DNA of 64,000 nt from positions 186,001 to 250,000 of the forward strand of contig NZ_VITH01000006.1 of the NCBI RefSeq assembly GCF_007827815.1, in the 5' to 3' direction. The stretch's first letter is position 1, and every line of letters starts with the position of its first letter. Shown here piece by piece: positions 50,821-58,927 of the stretch. Source of the DNA: Azospirillum brasilense. Its GTDB lineage: Bacteria; Pseudomonadota; Alphaproteobacteria; Azospirillales; Azospirillaceae. The translations under genes were made by a program, and so were the position numbers. The notes beneath the pieces are model-generated. The model worked only from the letters and a program-made list of their open reading frames with translations, made no database searches and had not been told where the DNA came from.

Positions 50821-51747
50821 ATGGAACTCCGTCACCTCCGCTACTTCGTCGCCGTGGCCGAGGAGGGGAGCCTCACGGTCGCCGCCGAACGGCGTCTGCA
50901 CACGGCGCAACCGTCGCTGAGCCGCCAGCTGCGCGACCTGGAGCAGGAGGTCGGTGCCCAGCTTCTGGTGCGAAGCTCCCGCGGCGTCGAACTGACGCCG
51001 GCCGGACGTGTCTTCCTGGATCATGCGCGGCTGACCTTGCAGGCGGCGGCCGACGCGGTCGCCGCGGCGCGGCGGGTCGTCCGGCCGCCCAAGCCCAGCT
51101 TCGCGGTGGGTTTCCTGACCGGCCAGGAAGTCGAATGGCTGTCGCACGTCACCAACGTGCTTCGCGGTCAGCTGAAGGACATCGACTTCCGGGTCTCCAG
51201 CGACTTCTCGCCCGACATCGGCGAGGCCATCCAGCGGGGCGAGATCGATCTCGGCTTCTGCCGGCTCGAACCGCAGCCGGACGTCTCCTACAAGGTCATC
51301 GGGCATGAGCCGATCCTGGTCATCCTGCCGCGGAACCATCCCCTGGCCGCCTGCTCCGCCATCGACGTGCGCAACATCGATCCGGACTCCTTCATCGGAT
51401 ACACCGACACACCACATGTGCTGCGCGGCATCGTGGACCGCTATCTGCGGGAGCGTGGCGTGGTCGTGTCGCCGGTCCACACGCTGGACGGCATCGCCAC
51501 CGGGATCTCGCTGGTGGCGTCCACCGGTGGGATCACGCTGCTGCCGGCCTATGTGGACCCCTTGCTGCCGCGTTCGCTGGTCAGCCGACCGCTCACCGGC
51601 AACGCGCCTGTGATCGAGATCGCCGCCGGCTATCGAGCGGACAATCCCTCGCCCATCCTGCAGGCCTTCCTGAAGAACATCGACCAGATCATCGCGTCGA
51701 GAGCAAAACTTGCCGAACGCTTAGCCCACGAAACGTTTCAGGCGTGA
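50821..51747 (+). CDS. LysR-family transcriptional regulator
   Basis: 308 residues, the usual LysR length. The N-terminal helix-turn-helix is MELRHLRYFVAVAEEGSLTV followed by AAERRLHTAQPSLSRQLRDLEQEVG, and the C-terminal effector domain begins near SFAVGFLTGQEVEWLSHV. The early LHTAQPSLSRQ motif and the later DGIATGISLVASTGGITLLPAYV resemble CatR/BenM-like LysR proteins. A GGGAGG sequence lies about 16 bp before the ATG. The divergent SDR gene is the nearest possible target. No effector can be named. Confidence 0.92.
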   Translation: MELRHLRYFVAVAEEGSLTVAAERRLHTAQPSLSRQLRDLEQEVGAQLLVRSSRGVELTPAGRVFLDHARLTLQAAADAVAAARRVVRPPKPSFAVGFLTGQEVEWLSHVTNVLRGQLKDIDFRVSSDFSPDIGEAIQRGEIDLGFCRLEPQPDVSYKVIGHEPILVILPRNHPLAACSAIDVRNIDPDSFIGYTDTPHVLRGIVDRYLRERGVVVSPVHTLDGIATGISLVASTGGITLLPAYVDPLLPRSLVSRPLTGNAPVIEIAAGYRADNPSPILQAFLKNIDQIIASRAKLAERLAHETFQA

Positions 51748-51850
51748 GCGTGACCATGCGGGCGGCGGGCATGAGGTTAAGCAGCTGAGTTTGTGTATGA
51801 TTTTGGCGCTGAAGCCGTCCCGCGACGGGTCGACGGTGTCCACGCCTGCC

Positions 51851-52075
51851 ATGGTCCAAAATGCCGGAGTTTTGTCCGGCTTGTCACCGGTTGCCGGCAA
51901 GCCGGTTCACACCGCCTTCGATGGCGGCCACCTCACCTGCGAGGCCAGCATCCTTCTGCTGCCGGAGATCGACCGGCGGCTCGGGATCTGCGGGCGGTTT
52001 GGCGGACAGCAACGAAGACAGACGCGCTCCCGAGCGCATCCAGCACGCACCGGGGGCACGATACAAAAGTGCGCA
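51851..52075 (+). pseudogene. IS1380-family transposase remnant (N-terminal part, frameshifted)
   Basis: The plus strand reads PVAGKPVHTAFDGGHLTCEA and SILLLPEIDRRLGICGRF, a close match to the N-terminal IS1380 pattern (AAFDGGxLTSDAGxLLLxEIxRRLGI). After a +1 frameshift near 52000 it continues as GLADSNEDRRAPERIQHAPG, matching the following family segment (DPRxPERVxH). The remaining 350 or so residues are missing. Confidence 0.7.
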
Positions 52076-52138
52076 ACGTGTCCGGGATGGGGGAACGCGG
52101 CATGAACGTGAACTCCGTCGCGCTCCAGCGCTCCTTTC

Positions 52139-52199
52139 TGCGCCTTTTCGCGACAGCATCAGGGTGTACGAAGCCACCCCGTTCCGCTTCAGCTTGAGT
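52139..52199. repeat. Dispersed repeat, copy 1
   Basis: GCGCCTTTTCGCGACAGCA begins a stretch of about 61 bp that matches 54750-54810 at roughly 77 percent. A shorter copy (GCGCCTTTTCACGACA) lies at 53112-53127. These may be ends of a decayed mobile element; no transposase is linked to them with certainty. Confidence 0.55.
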
Positions 52200-52313
52200 C
52201 AGCTTCTGTCCTGAAGCGGACGTCTGACGTTGGCCTACGGCGTGTCCGCCGTCCTTGCCAAACGCATCTTCACGGGCTGAAGGGGATGACCGGCATCCGT
52301 GATCGGCAATTCG

Positions 52314-52844
52314 CTATCGACCAACTTGGCGGGTCTTCAACAGCAAGGCGAGACTGCTTGCCGCCAAAAGCACTGAACCGCCAAGAAGCGCGAGTCGCGG
52401 CCAAAGGCTTCCATGACCAACAAACACAGCAGCCACACCGATAAGCGCCAAAATGACGCAAACCACAAAGAAAAACCAAATAAAATTTCTACCGGATCCA
52501 TAAACAAAATCACGCCACAATTTTTGCCATAACTCAGAAAACGTCATTCTCTCATCTGAAATTTGATTATTTCTCACCGGAAAATACGAAATGGCATATG
52601 CCACCGCCATCATTACGGAAATTAGAAAAATCTTTATAAAAATTTGAGAGCTTGCTTTTAATATCAAAAACACCGCAGGAGAAATAATCACCAGCTCCCA
52701 GAACAATATTGACTTTATTTTTCTTTCTTCTTTCTCGCTTGACAGAATGCGCCCGCGCCCGAGTGCCCCAAACGGGTAATATATCCGATCCCCGGTGGCG
52801 CCGGTCTTGAAAACCATTTCAGTCTTATTGTCAAAGCGGCCCAT
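52314..52844 (-). CDS. Hypothetical membrane protein, AT-rich gene
   Basis: 176 residues. The start MGRFDNKTEMVFKTGATGDR and the YYPFGALGRGRIL motif resemble a small family of bacterial membrane proteins of unknown function. Helices are visible at about 50-90 (SILFWELVIISPAVFLIL; IFIKIFLISVMMAVAYAIS) and 125-170 (FIWFFFVVCVILALIGVAAVFV; LALLGGSVLLAASSLALL). The central part uses AT-rich codons quite unlike the rest of the window, a sign of transfer from another source. ATG 52844 is used; an in-frame GTG lies 18 bp upstream. Decayed IS elements flank it. Confidence 0.7.
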   Translation of the reverse strand: MGRFDNKTEMVFKTGATGDRIYYPFGALGRGRILSSEKEERKIKSILFWELVIISPAVFLILKASSQIFIKIFLISVMMAVAYAISYFPVRNNQISDERMTFSELWQKLWRDFVYGSGRNFIWFFFVVCVILALIGVAAVFVGHGSLWPRLALLGGSVLLAASSLALLLKTRQVGR

Positions 52845-53444
52845 TGAGATGCCCACCCCCACCGCATCAAGAACGTTTTATGGTAGAACAACTCCGAAAG
52901 TTTAATCATCAAAAAAGAACAAGCGATGCGAACATCAGCTTTGAAGATGTTCATTTCCGATATTAATGCCGAATGGTTGAGCGATCTTGGAGCCAGGGCA
53001 CGATCTCAAACAGCACCGCGATGCCCTCCCAAGTGCACCGTGACGCTTCGCGCCCACGATCACAGTGTGAGGCGAGGTCGGCATGAACTGACCGACATGC
53101 TGTCGGGATTCGCGCCTTTTCACGACACTCGCCCGCGGCCTCGTGCTGGCCGCGGCCGGTCAATTTGTCATCGGCCGACAGCAAGCCCAGCCGATGCAAC
53201 GCGCCACATCTGCCCCGACCCGTCGCGCATCGACCGCCCGTGCATCGACCGCCCGGCCAGATGCGCCCGGGGCTGGCTCCGGTCGTGGCTTATCAACACC
53301 CGCTCCATCGCCGGCGACAGCTTCAGCAGCACCGGCACACCGTTCGCATCAGAATCAGCATCGTGTCGTGCAGGACGAGGCGCACGAGGAAGCTCCAGTC
53401 AACGCCGCTTGACGCGCTCCTTATCATGTAACATCATGTGATAC
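52845..53444. other. Spacer upstream of the Rrf2 gene
   Basis: About 600 bp. It is AT-rich near the membrane-protein gene and GC-rich farther on. It contains a short dispersed-repeat copy (53112-53127) and, at its end, the palindrome of the Rrf2 gene. Open frames on both strands lack any recognisable motif; this looks like decayed sequence. Confidence 0.5.
53112..53127. repeat. Dispersed repeat, short copy
   Basis: GCGCCTTTTCACGACA differs at one base from the first 16 bp of the repeats at 52139 and 54750. The similarity ends soon after on both sides. Confidence 0.4.
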
Positions 53445-53449
53445 ATGAT
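53423..53449. promoter_or_regulatory. Palindromic operator overlapping the Rrf2 start codon
   Basis: ATCATGTA (53423-53430) and TACATGAT (53442-53449) are perfect 8-bp arms around an 11-bp spacer that contains a further ATCATGT copy. The right arm includes the start codon at 53445. A protein bound here would block its own gene's translation or transcription, so Rrf2 autoregulation is likely. Confidence 0.65.
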
Positions 53450-53903
53450 TCGTGATACTCGTTTATCCGGTGTTCTCCATGTGCTGCTGCACATGGCCGA
53501 GCACGAGGGGCCGGTCACGTCCGAGGTGTTGGCGCGGGCGATGCAAACCAACGCCGTTGTCATTCGCCGGACCATGGCAGGGCTGAAGAAGCGGGGCTAT
53601 GTCCGATCCGAGAAGGGGCATGGCGGCGGCTGGAGTCTGGCGTGCGACCTGAACACCGTGACCCTGGGTGATGTCTACGAGGCACTGGGCCGCCCGCCAT
53701 TGTTCGCGATCGGCAATCGGAGCGAGGCGCCACAGTGCCTGGTGGAGCAGGCGGTCAACGCTGCATTGGACCAAGCCTTCCACCAAGCGCAGGAGCTTCT
53801 CCTCGCCTCCTTCCAGGGTGTGACGCTGGCGGCACTCAGCGCCGACTTCCACCGGCGCCTTGAGCGTCATCCGTCCAAACAGACCGGAACCGACCATGCC
53901 TGA
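53445..53903 (+). CDS. Rrf2-family transcriptional regulator
   Basis: 152 residues. The winged-helix start [20 protein letters not shown], followed by [31 protein letters not shown] and the wing [12 protein letters not shown], is typical of Rrf2. Only one Cys (in APQCLVEQ) is present, so it lacks the three-Cys iron-sulfur site of IscR and NsrR; members of this subgroup (YwnA-like) sense thiol or carbonyl stress. No ribosome binding site is visible; the start codon lies inside the palindrome 53423-53449. The methyltransferase gene overlaps its end by 8 bp, so the two are coupled and the regulator probably controls both. Confidence 0.88.
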   Translation: MIRDTRLSGVLHVLLHMAEHEGPVTSEVLARAMQTNAVVIRRTMAGLKKRGYVRSEKGHGGGWSLACDLNTVTLGDVYEALGRPPLFAIGNRSEAPQCLVEQAVNAALDQAFHQAQELLLASFQGVTLAALSADFHRRLERHPSKQTGTDHA

Positions 53904-54603
53904 CGACAGCGCGAATGGCGCGAACCACTTCCTGAAGTCCTTCTCCGATCCGGACGCGGTTGCCCGCTACCCCGAGGGGCCGAAGCGCTTCGTTCCCGGG
54001 TTGGACGGGCTGCACCGGATGACCGGCGTGCTCCTGGCGGAAAAAGCGCCGCGCGCTGCGCGTGTGCTTGTGCTGGGGGCCGGCGGCGGCCTCGAACTCA
54101 AGGCCCTGGCCGACGCTCATCCCCACTGGCGCTTCGTCGGCGTCGATCCGGCTGCGGAAATGCTGCGGCTTGCGGAGCGCACACTCGGGCCGCACATGGG
54201 CAGGGTCGAGCTTGTCGAGGGCTATATCGACGACGCTCCCGAAGGGCCGTTCGATGCGGCGACCTGCCTGCTGACGCTGCACTTCCTGCCGGCGCCGGAA
54301 CGCGAGAGGACGGTCCGCCAGATCCATCGGCGGCTCGTCCCTGGTGCGCCGTTCGTAGCCGCGCACGGCAGTTTCCCGCAACGGCCGGCCGAACGCGGAC
54401 TCTGGCTGGATCGCTACGCCGCCTATGCCGTTGCTTCGGGAACTGATCCCGAACAGGCAAGCGCTGCTCGCACCGCCGTGGAGGCGAGTGTGCAGATGTT
54501 GAGCCCCGAGGAGGACGAAGCCGTTCTGCGAAAGGGTGGCTTCTCCGATGCCCAACTGTTTTACTCGGCGTTCACATGGCGCGGTTGGGTCGCTCACGCA
54601 TAA
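53896..54603 (+). CDS. SAM-dependent methyltransferase (class I)
   Basis: 235 residues. Motif I is [20 protein letters not shown], the acidic residue binding SAM ribose lies in [10 protein letters not shown], and motif IV-like [13 protein letters not shown] follows. An N-terminal [19 protein letters not shown] segment marks a small-molecule methyltransferase subgroup. ATG 53896 overlaps the Rrf2 stop by 8 bp. Rrf2 plus such a methyltransferase is a pairing seen in other proteobacteria, where it may modify or detoxify a stress compound; that role is inference. The acceptor substrate is unknown. Confidence 0.87.
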   Translation: MPDDSANGANHFLKSFSDPDAVARYPEGPKRFVPGLDGLHRMTGVLLAEKAPRAARVLVLGAGGGLELKALADAHPHWRFVGVDPAAEMLRLAERTLGPHMGRVELVEGYIDDAPEGPFDAATCLLTLHFLPAPERERTVRQIHRRLVPGAPFVAAHGSFPQRPAERGLWLDRYAAYAVASGTDPEQASAARTAVEASVQMLSPEEDEAVLRKGGFSDAQLFYSAFTWRGWVAHA

Positions 54604-55111
54604 TGCGTGTGCCGTAGCGGGGCGCTGAACAATCTGCAAGGTCTTTGATGGGCCGACATCGGGCCGCGAACCGCTTCGACGAGCGGTGGCTGGAGTTGTG
54701 TCCGCATGACGGCCCATTTCCCATGATGACTATGTGGAGCAGGTTGGGAGCGCGCCTTTTCGCGACAGCAACAGGGCGGGCGAGCCCGCCCATTTCCGCT
54801 GCCGCTGAAGTCCCCATCCGACCGATATCGTTCAAAAGGTTGGATGCGGATCGAGTCCCGCCGTGCCTCGGTCGAATACCTTGGTTTACGCGTCAACCCA
54901 CAAAAATCCCCATAAGCTGAAAATCCGGCGGATGGACCGGAAGGGGCTGAATGTCCCCTTTCCCATACCGATGGCGTTCCGGCAGCCGCCGATCGCCAAC
55001 GCGATCAATGGCTTTGCCGTTACCTCTCGCGTAATCGCCGGAGGATCGCGGAACGACGATGCTGCTGTGGAGATCCGGTCGATCCGGACAACCCCACGAA
55101 GGAGTTCCGCC
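54604..55111. other. Spacer with dispersed repeat, copy 2
   Basis: About 510 bp. One repeat copy lies at 54750-54810. An inverted GGGCGGGC/GCCCGCCC pair lies inside it (54774-54791). Nothing else is recognisable except the start region of the following gene, where AAGGAG marks its ribosome binding site. Confidence 0.5.
54750..54810. repeat. Dispersed repeat, copy 2
   Basis: GCGCCTTTTCGCGACAGCA is identical over 19 bases to the copy at 52139; the next 42 bases match at about two thirds of positions. The two copies have the same orientation and enclose about 2.5 kb that holds the membrane-protein, Rrf2 and methyltransferase genes. Confidence 0.55.
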
Positions 55112-55480
55112 ATGACGAACGCAGCCCATGTCGCCCAGCGCTACATTGCCGTCTGGAACGAGACCGACCCCGACCGCCGGCTGGCCCTGCTCGTCGAACA
55201 TTGGAGCGATGATGCGCATTACCTTGACCCATTGGCTCAGGCGAACGGCCACGCCGGCGTCAACGCCCTGATCGGTGCCATGCAGCAGCGTTTCCCGAAC
55301 TGTCGCTTCATCCTGCAGGGCACGCCCGACGGCCACAACGGCCGCGTGCGCTTCTCCTGGTTTCTCGCTCCGGCGGGGGCAGCGCCCATTGCCGGCGGCA
55401 CCGACTTCATCCGGTTGGCCGCCGATGGCCGCATCCGCTCGGTAAGCGGCTTTCTGGACCGGGTTCCGGAAGGTGCATAG
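55112..55480 (+). CDS. SnoaL-like (NTF2-fold) protein
   Basis: 122 residues of the SnoaL/NTF2-like fold. The start ATNAAHVAQRYIAVWNETDP-type helix (MTNAAHVAQRYIAVWNETDP), the DDAHYLDPLAQANGHAGVNALI stretch and the beta sheet (NGRVRFSWFLAPAG; GGTDFIRLAADGRIRSVSGF) are typical. Many members are isomerases, cyclases or just ligand-binding proteins of unknown role. ATG 55112 has AAGGAG 7 bp upstream. It stands 49 bp before the alpha/beta hydrolase gene and likely shares its transcript. Confidence 0.82.
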   Translation: MTNAAHVAQRYIAVWNETDPDRRLALLVEHWSDDAHYLDPLAQANGHAGVNALIGAMQQRFPNCRFILQGTPDGHNGRVRFSWFLAPAGAAPIAGGTDFIRLAADGRIRSVSGFLDRVPEGA

Positions 55481-55529
55481 CACACCGGCCATCCTGTCCC
55501 GCAACGTCCCGAACCCAGGAGCACCGGCC

Positions 55530-56378
55530 ATGAGCATGGCTTCGACAATTCCCACCGCACCGGATCAGCCCGGCTTCATCCGCACCGAAGACGGAGTGGC
55601 CCTCTTCTACCGGGATTGGGGACTGGGGAAGCCGGTCGTCTTCCTGTCCAGCTGGTCGCTGACCTCCGATTCCTGGTCCTACCAGATGCTGGCGCTGGCC
55701 GAGCGCGGCTACCGCTGCATCGCTTACGATCGCCGCGGCCATGGCCGGTCGAGCGACCCGGGAACCGGCTTCGACTTCGACCGGCTGGCCGACGACCTCG
55801 CCACCCTGCTCGACACGCTCGACCTGCATGGCGTCACATTGGTCGGCCATTCCATGTCCTGCGGGGAAATCGTCCGCTATCTGAGCCGGCACGGCGACCG
55901 CCGCATTTCCCGAACGGTTCTGGTTGGCACGGTGACCCCGGCGCTTTTCCGCACCGATGAGAACCCCGACGGACTCGATCCCGCCGTCTTCGAATCCTTC
56001 CGCTCGGATTGCCTGCTGCGGGACTTTCCGAAATGGCTGGAGGACAACATCCGCCCCTTTATGACGGCGGACAGTTCACCCGGCATGATGGCCTGGGTGA
56101 AATCGATGGCCTTGCAAGCTTCGTTGAAGGCGCTTCTGGACTGCCATCGCGCAACGACGTCCACAGATTTCCGGCGGGAACTTCAGGACATCACCGTACC
56201 GACCTTGCTGATCCACGGCGATTTGGATGTGTCCAGCCCGCTTGGCACCACCGGGATGACCACCGCCGAACTGATGTCGAACGCGACGCTGATCGTCTAC
56301 GAGGGGGCGCCGCACGGTCTGTTCCTGACGCATATGGACCGCTTCAACCGCGACCTGCTGACCTTTCTGGATGGATGA
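55530..56378 (+). CDS. Alpha/beta hydrolase (arylesterase / non-heme haloperoxidase-like)
   Basis: 282 residues. The oxyanion region reads GKPVVFLSSWSLTSDSWSYQM, the strand before the nucleophile holds CIAYDRRGHGRSSDP, and the nucleophile elbow is GHSMSCGE (Ser about 115). The acid is in LLIHGDLDVSSP and the catalytic His in YEGAPHGLFLTH. This layout is that of bacterial perhydrolase and arylesterase enzymes, where the elbow usually reads GHSMGGGE; the SC pair here is unusual. ATG 55530 has AGGAG 8 bp upstream. It follows the SnoaL-like gene and precedes an XRE regulator, which may control the run. Confidence 0.88.
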   Translation: MSMASTIPTAPDQPGFIRTEDGVALFYRDWGLGKPVVFLSSWSLTSDSWSYQMLALAERGYRCIAYDRRGHGRSSDPGTGFDFDRLADDLATLLDTLDLHGVTLVGHSMSCGEIVRYLSRHGDRRISRTVLVGTVTPALFRTDENPDGLDPAVFESFRSDCLLRDFPKWLEDNIRPFMTADSSPGMMAWVKSMALQASLKALLDCHRATTSTDFRRELQDITVPTLLIHGDLDVSSPLGTTGMTTAELMSNATLIVYEGAPHGLFLTHMDRFNRDLLTFLDG

Positions 56379-56439
56379 GCGGCGGCGCTGGTATCATGGA
56401 ACGCAGAACACCGAAAACGCCGGACGGGAGGCCGGAACG

Positions 56440-57285
56440 ATGCCGCAAACAGCCGCCCGTCACCATCCGTCCCCCAGGACCGTGCCGCGCCAGCCGGTCG
56501 GGGAATTGCTGCGCATCTGGCGCAAGCGGCGCGGCTTCAGCCAACTGGACCTTGCCTGCGAGGCCGACGTTTCGACCCGGCATGTCAGCTTCCTGGAAAC
56601 GGGACGCTCACAGCCCAGCCGGACCATGCTGCTGCATTTGGCTGAACGGATGGACATTCCGCTGCGCGACCGCAACGCGCTGCTCGCCGCAGCGGGCTTC
56701 GCACCGGTCTTTTCCGAACACCGGTTGGACGATCCGGAGATGCAGGCCGCCCGTCAGGCCGTCGATCTCGTGCTGACCGGGCATGAGCCTCATCCGGCGC
56801 TGGCTGTGGACCGGCATTGGACGCTGGTCGCCGCCAACCGTGCGGTCGCACCGCTGCTCACCGGATCCGCGCCGGACCTTCTCCAGCCTCCGGTGAACGT
56901 GCTGCGCCTCAGCCTCCACCCCTCCGGGCTGGCGCCGCGGATCGAAAACCTTGCTCAGTGGCGGACGCACGTCCTGCACCGGCTGATGCGCCAGATTGAC
57001 GTCAGCGCCGATCCTGTGCTGGCCGCGCTGTTCGGCGAGTTGAAGGGCTACCCGGTGCCCGACGGGCAGCCTTCGCAGAGCCGGAGCGAGCCGCTGTCGT
57101 CGCATGATGGCGTGGTGGTTCCTCTGCGGCTCAGGTCGGAAGGCGGGACGCTCAGCTTCTTCAGCACCACGACGGTGTTTGGAACGGCGGTGGACGTCAC
57201 CTTGTCCGAACTGGCCATCGAGGCTTTCTTCCCGGCCGACCTCGCCACAGCGGAGATCATGCGGCAGGCCCTCGCCCGGTTGTGA
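56440..57285 (+). CDS. XRE-family regulator with MmyB-like ligand domain
   Basis: 281 residues. The N-terminal helix-turn-helix reads VGELLRIWRKRRGFSQLDLA, then CEADVSTRHVSFLETGRSQPS, and the C-terminal part is MmyB-like (PALAVDRHWTLVAANRAVAPLL; GLAPRIENLAQWRTHVLHRL). Such proteins are local transcription regulators; the MmyB domain is thought to bind a small ligand, perhaps a fatty acid. ATG 56440 is chosen, with GGGAGG 9 bp upstream. It lies between the hydrolase and a second SnoaL-like gene on the same strand; one transcript is plausible. Confidence 0.88.
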   Translation: MPQTAARHHPSPRTVPRQPVGELLRIWRKRRGFSQLDLACEADVSTRHVSFLETGRSQPSRTMLLHLAERMDIPLRDRNALLAAAGFAPVFSEHRLDDPEMQAARQAVDLVLTGHEPHPALAVDRHWTLVAANRAVAPLLTGSAPDLLQPPVNVLRLSLHPSGLAPRIENLAQWRTHVLHRLMRQIDVSADPVLAALFGELKGYPVPDGQPSQSRSEPLSSHDGVVVPLRLRSEGGTLSFFSTTTVFGTAVDVTLSELAIEAFFPADLATAEIMRQALARL

Positions 57286-57386
57286 GGAGCAGACCCGCCC
57301 GACGGAGGCACCGCCTTTGCGCCGGCATGGCGGACGGGACCCGGCCCTATCATGGCGGACCATTCCATGGCGGGCGGAGTTGCGGC

Positions 57387-57815
57387 ATGGCCCGGACCGA
57401 CACGCAGACCGACATCGAGTTGCTTCGCGACCTGTACGACCGCTACGCCGTGGGCGATGTGGCGCCGCTGTTCGAGCATCTCGCGTCCGACGTCGAGTGG
57501 ATATCCTGCGGCCGCTCCCCGGCCCTCGCGGCCTTCTCCGGCATCTTCCACGGCCCCGATGGTGTCCAGCGCTATTTCCAGGGGTTGGCCCAGGAATGGA
57601 CGATCACCAAGCACGAGATGCAGGACATCGCAAGGAACGGGGACCAAGTCGTCACGCGCAACCTCGTCGAGGCCGTCAGCAAGGCCACCGGGAAACCGGT
57701 GGCGGTGACGACCGAACACCGCTGGCTGCTGCAGGACGGCCGAATCCGCCGCTTCGAGGAGCGTTGCGACGATGAAGCGGCCCTGGAGGCGGCTTGCCGC
57801 CCGTCCGAGCCCTAA
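57387..57815 (+). CDS. SnoaL-like (NTF2-fold) protein
   Basis: 142 residues. Helix 1 reads DIELLRDLYDRYAVGDVAPL, then VEWISCGRSPALAAFSGIFHGPDGVQRYFQGLA, and the sheet ends with TEHRWLLQDGRIRRFEERCDDEAAL. This is a ketosteroid isomerase-like SnoaL fold (SnoaL_2). It could protect against or modify a small molecule, but the family has no single function. ATG 57387 is used because it begins the fold; GGCGGAG lies about 8 bp upstream. It follows the XRE gene by about 100 bp. Confidence 0.85.
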   Translation: MARTDTQTDIELLRDLYDRYAVGDVAPLFEHLASDVEWISCGRSPALAAFSGIFHGPDGVQRYFQGLAQEWTITKHEMQDIARNGDQVVTRNLVEAVSKATGKPVAVTTEHRWLLQDGRIRRFEERCDDEAALEAACRPSEP

Positions 57816-57878
57816 CGGCCCGGTTGCCCAACGGAGCGCGGTGATGGGACCGGCACTCGCCGGATGGGTTTTCATTCG

Positions 57879-58469
57879 CTATCCGAGCGACTTCTGGACC
57901 TTGGCTTGACCGCGAGAAGCATCCGTGATCATGCCAACGACATCGTCCAGCTGCTCGCAAGGGACATTGATCCGGAGTTGCACGCCTTGGGGCGTGAAGC
58001 CGCTGGTCTCGGCAGAGGCTGCTGGGAAGGCGCCAAGCCCCGACCTGATCCTGGCCTCGTCGGCGAAGGCGCAGGTGACGGCCAAGGCTGCAAAGCGGAT
58101 GATCGGCTGACGCTCAGCGGCATGGAGACACGCCGCTGCGGTGCCGCCATAGGCACGCACCAGCCCGCCCGCACCGAGAAGAACGCCGCCGAACCAGCGG
58201 CTGACCACCAGCGCCACCCGATCCAGCTTCTGGCCGTCTATGGCCTGAAGAATCGGGCGTCCCGCCGTTCCCCCCGGTTCGCCGTCATCGCTGGACCGGT
58301 AGAGGTCGCCGATCCGGAAGGCCCAGCAGTTGTGGCCCGCATCCCGTTGGCTGCACGCGGCGATAAATCCACGTGCCTCCTCTTCGGTCGTGACCGGCCC
58401 CGCCGAGGCCAGAAAGCGGCTCTTCTTGATCTCCTGCTCGAAATGCTCTTTCCGTTTCAGTGTGAACAT
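57879..58469 (-). CDS. YigZ / IMPACT-family protein
   Basis: 196 residues. The UPF0029 N-terminal domain has KKSRFLASAGPVTTEEEARGFIAACSQRD, then HNCWAFRIG, SSDDGEPGGTAGRPIL, and the VVSRWFGGVLLGAGGLVRAYGGTAAA signature. A DUF1949-like C-terminal domain follows. YigZ proteins are relatives of mammalian IMPACT; their bacterial role is not settled. The gene lies on the opposite strand to its left neighbours and ends 63 bp from the SnoaL-like gene. Codon use matches the window. Confidence 0.92.
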   Translation of the reverse strand: MFTLKRKEHFEQEIKKSRFLASAGPVTTEEEARGFIAACSQRDAGHNCWAFRIGDLYRSSDDGEPGGTAGRPILQAIDGQKLDRVALVVSRWFGGVLLGAGGLVRAYGGTAAACLHAAERQPIIRFAALAVTCAFADEARIRSGLGAFPAASAETSGFTPQGVQLRINVPCEQLDDVVGMITDASRGQAKVQKSLG

Positions 58470-58927
58470 TACCTTTTGCCACTGTCATTCCTGCATGGGC
58501 CAGAGGCCGCCCTGGCCAAGGACTGATGGAATTTATTCATTCCATGAGGGGATTGCGACGTCGGCGCAACGATATCGGCAACGAAACCGGCAATTACGGA
58601 GCTGTGCCACTCCATCCATGACAGCCATCAGCAAGTCTGCCGATGAGCGTGGGCTCAGCCGTAGCGCCGCTCCCGCCAATCGACCGCAAATGCGGTGGCG
58701 GCGACCGCCTCGACCATCATGCTCGGCGCCTCTCCCATGGTGCCCTTTCATACTGTCGAGCGTAAATTCTGTCACATCAGGATTTATGCTCGCCCTCAAA
58801 CGGCAGGCGCAGCCGGCCGATGCACGGCTTCCGGCACCCCAACAGCGCCCGCCGCTTCCGCCGGGCCCATGACGAGGTTGCGCAACTTTCTACGGCCGAC
58901 GTGCTGGCGGGAGACCTGACGGAACCG
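58470..58927. other. Spacer between YigZ and FecI genes
   Basis: About 460 bp. A short minus-strand piece (MMVEAVAATAFAVDWRERRY, then stop) near 58660-58720 may be the tail of a lost gene. I see no clear RNA, repeat or operator. Confidence 0.4.

Larger units (their letters stand above)
51748..52313. other. Spacer with IS1380 remnant and dispersed repeat
   Basis: About 570 bp without an intact gene. It contains a decayed IS1380-type transposase start (about 51851-52075) and one copy of the dispersed repeat (52139-52199). The AT content rises toward the following membrane-protein gene. Confidence 0.6.

Noticed and set aside
52845-53444. Short minus-strand frames as a transposase or relaxase remnant
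   Set aside because: The stretches that looked protein-like are in different frames and match no family motif that I can recognise.
55925-55945. TGGCACGGTG as a second sigma-54 -24 element
   Set aside because: No TTGC follows at the needed spacing and the site lies inside the hydrolase gene.
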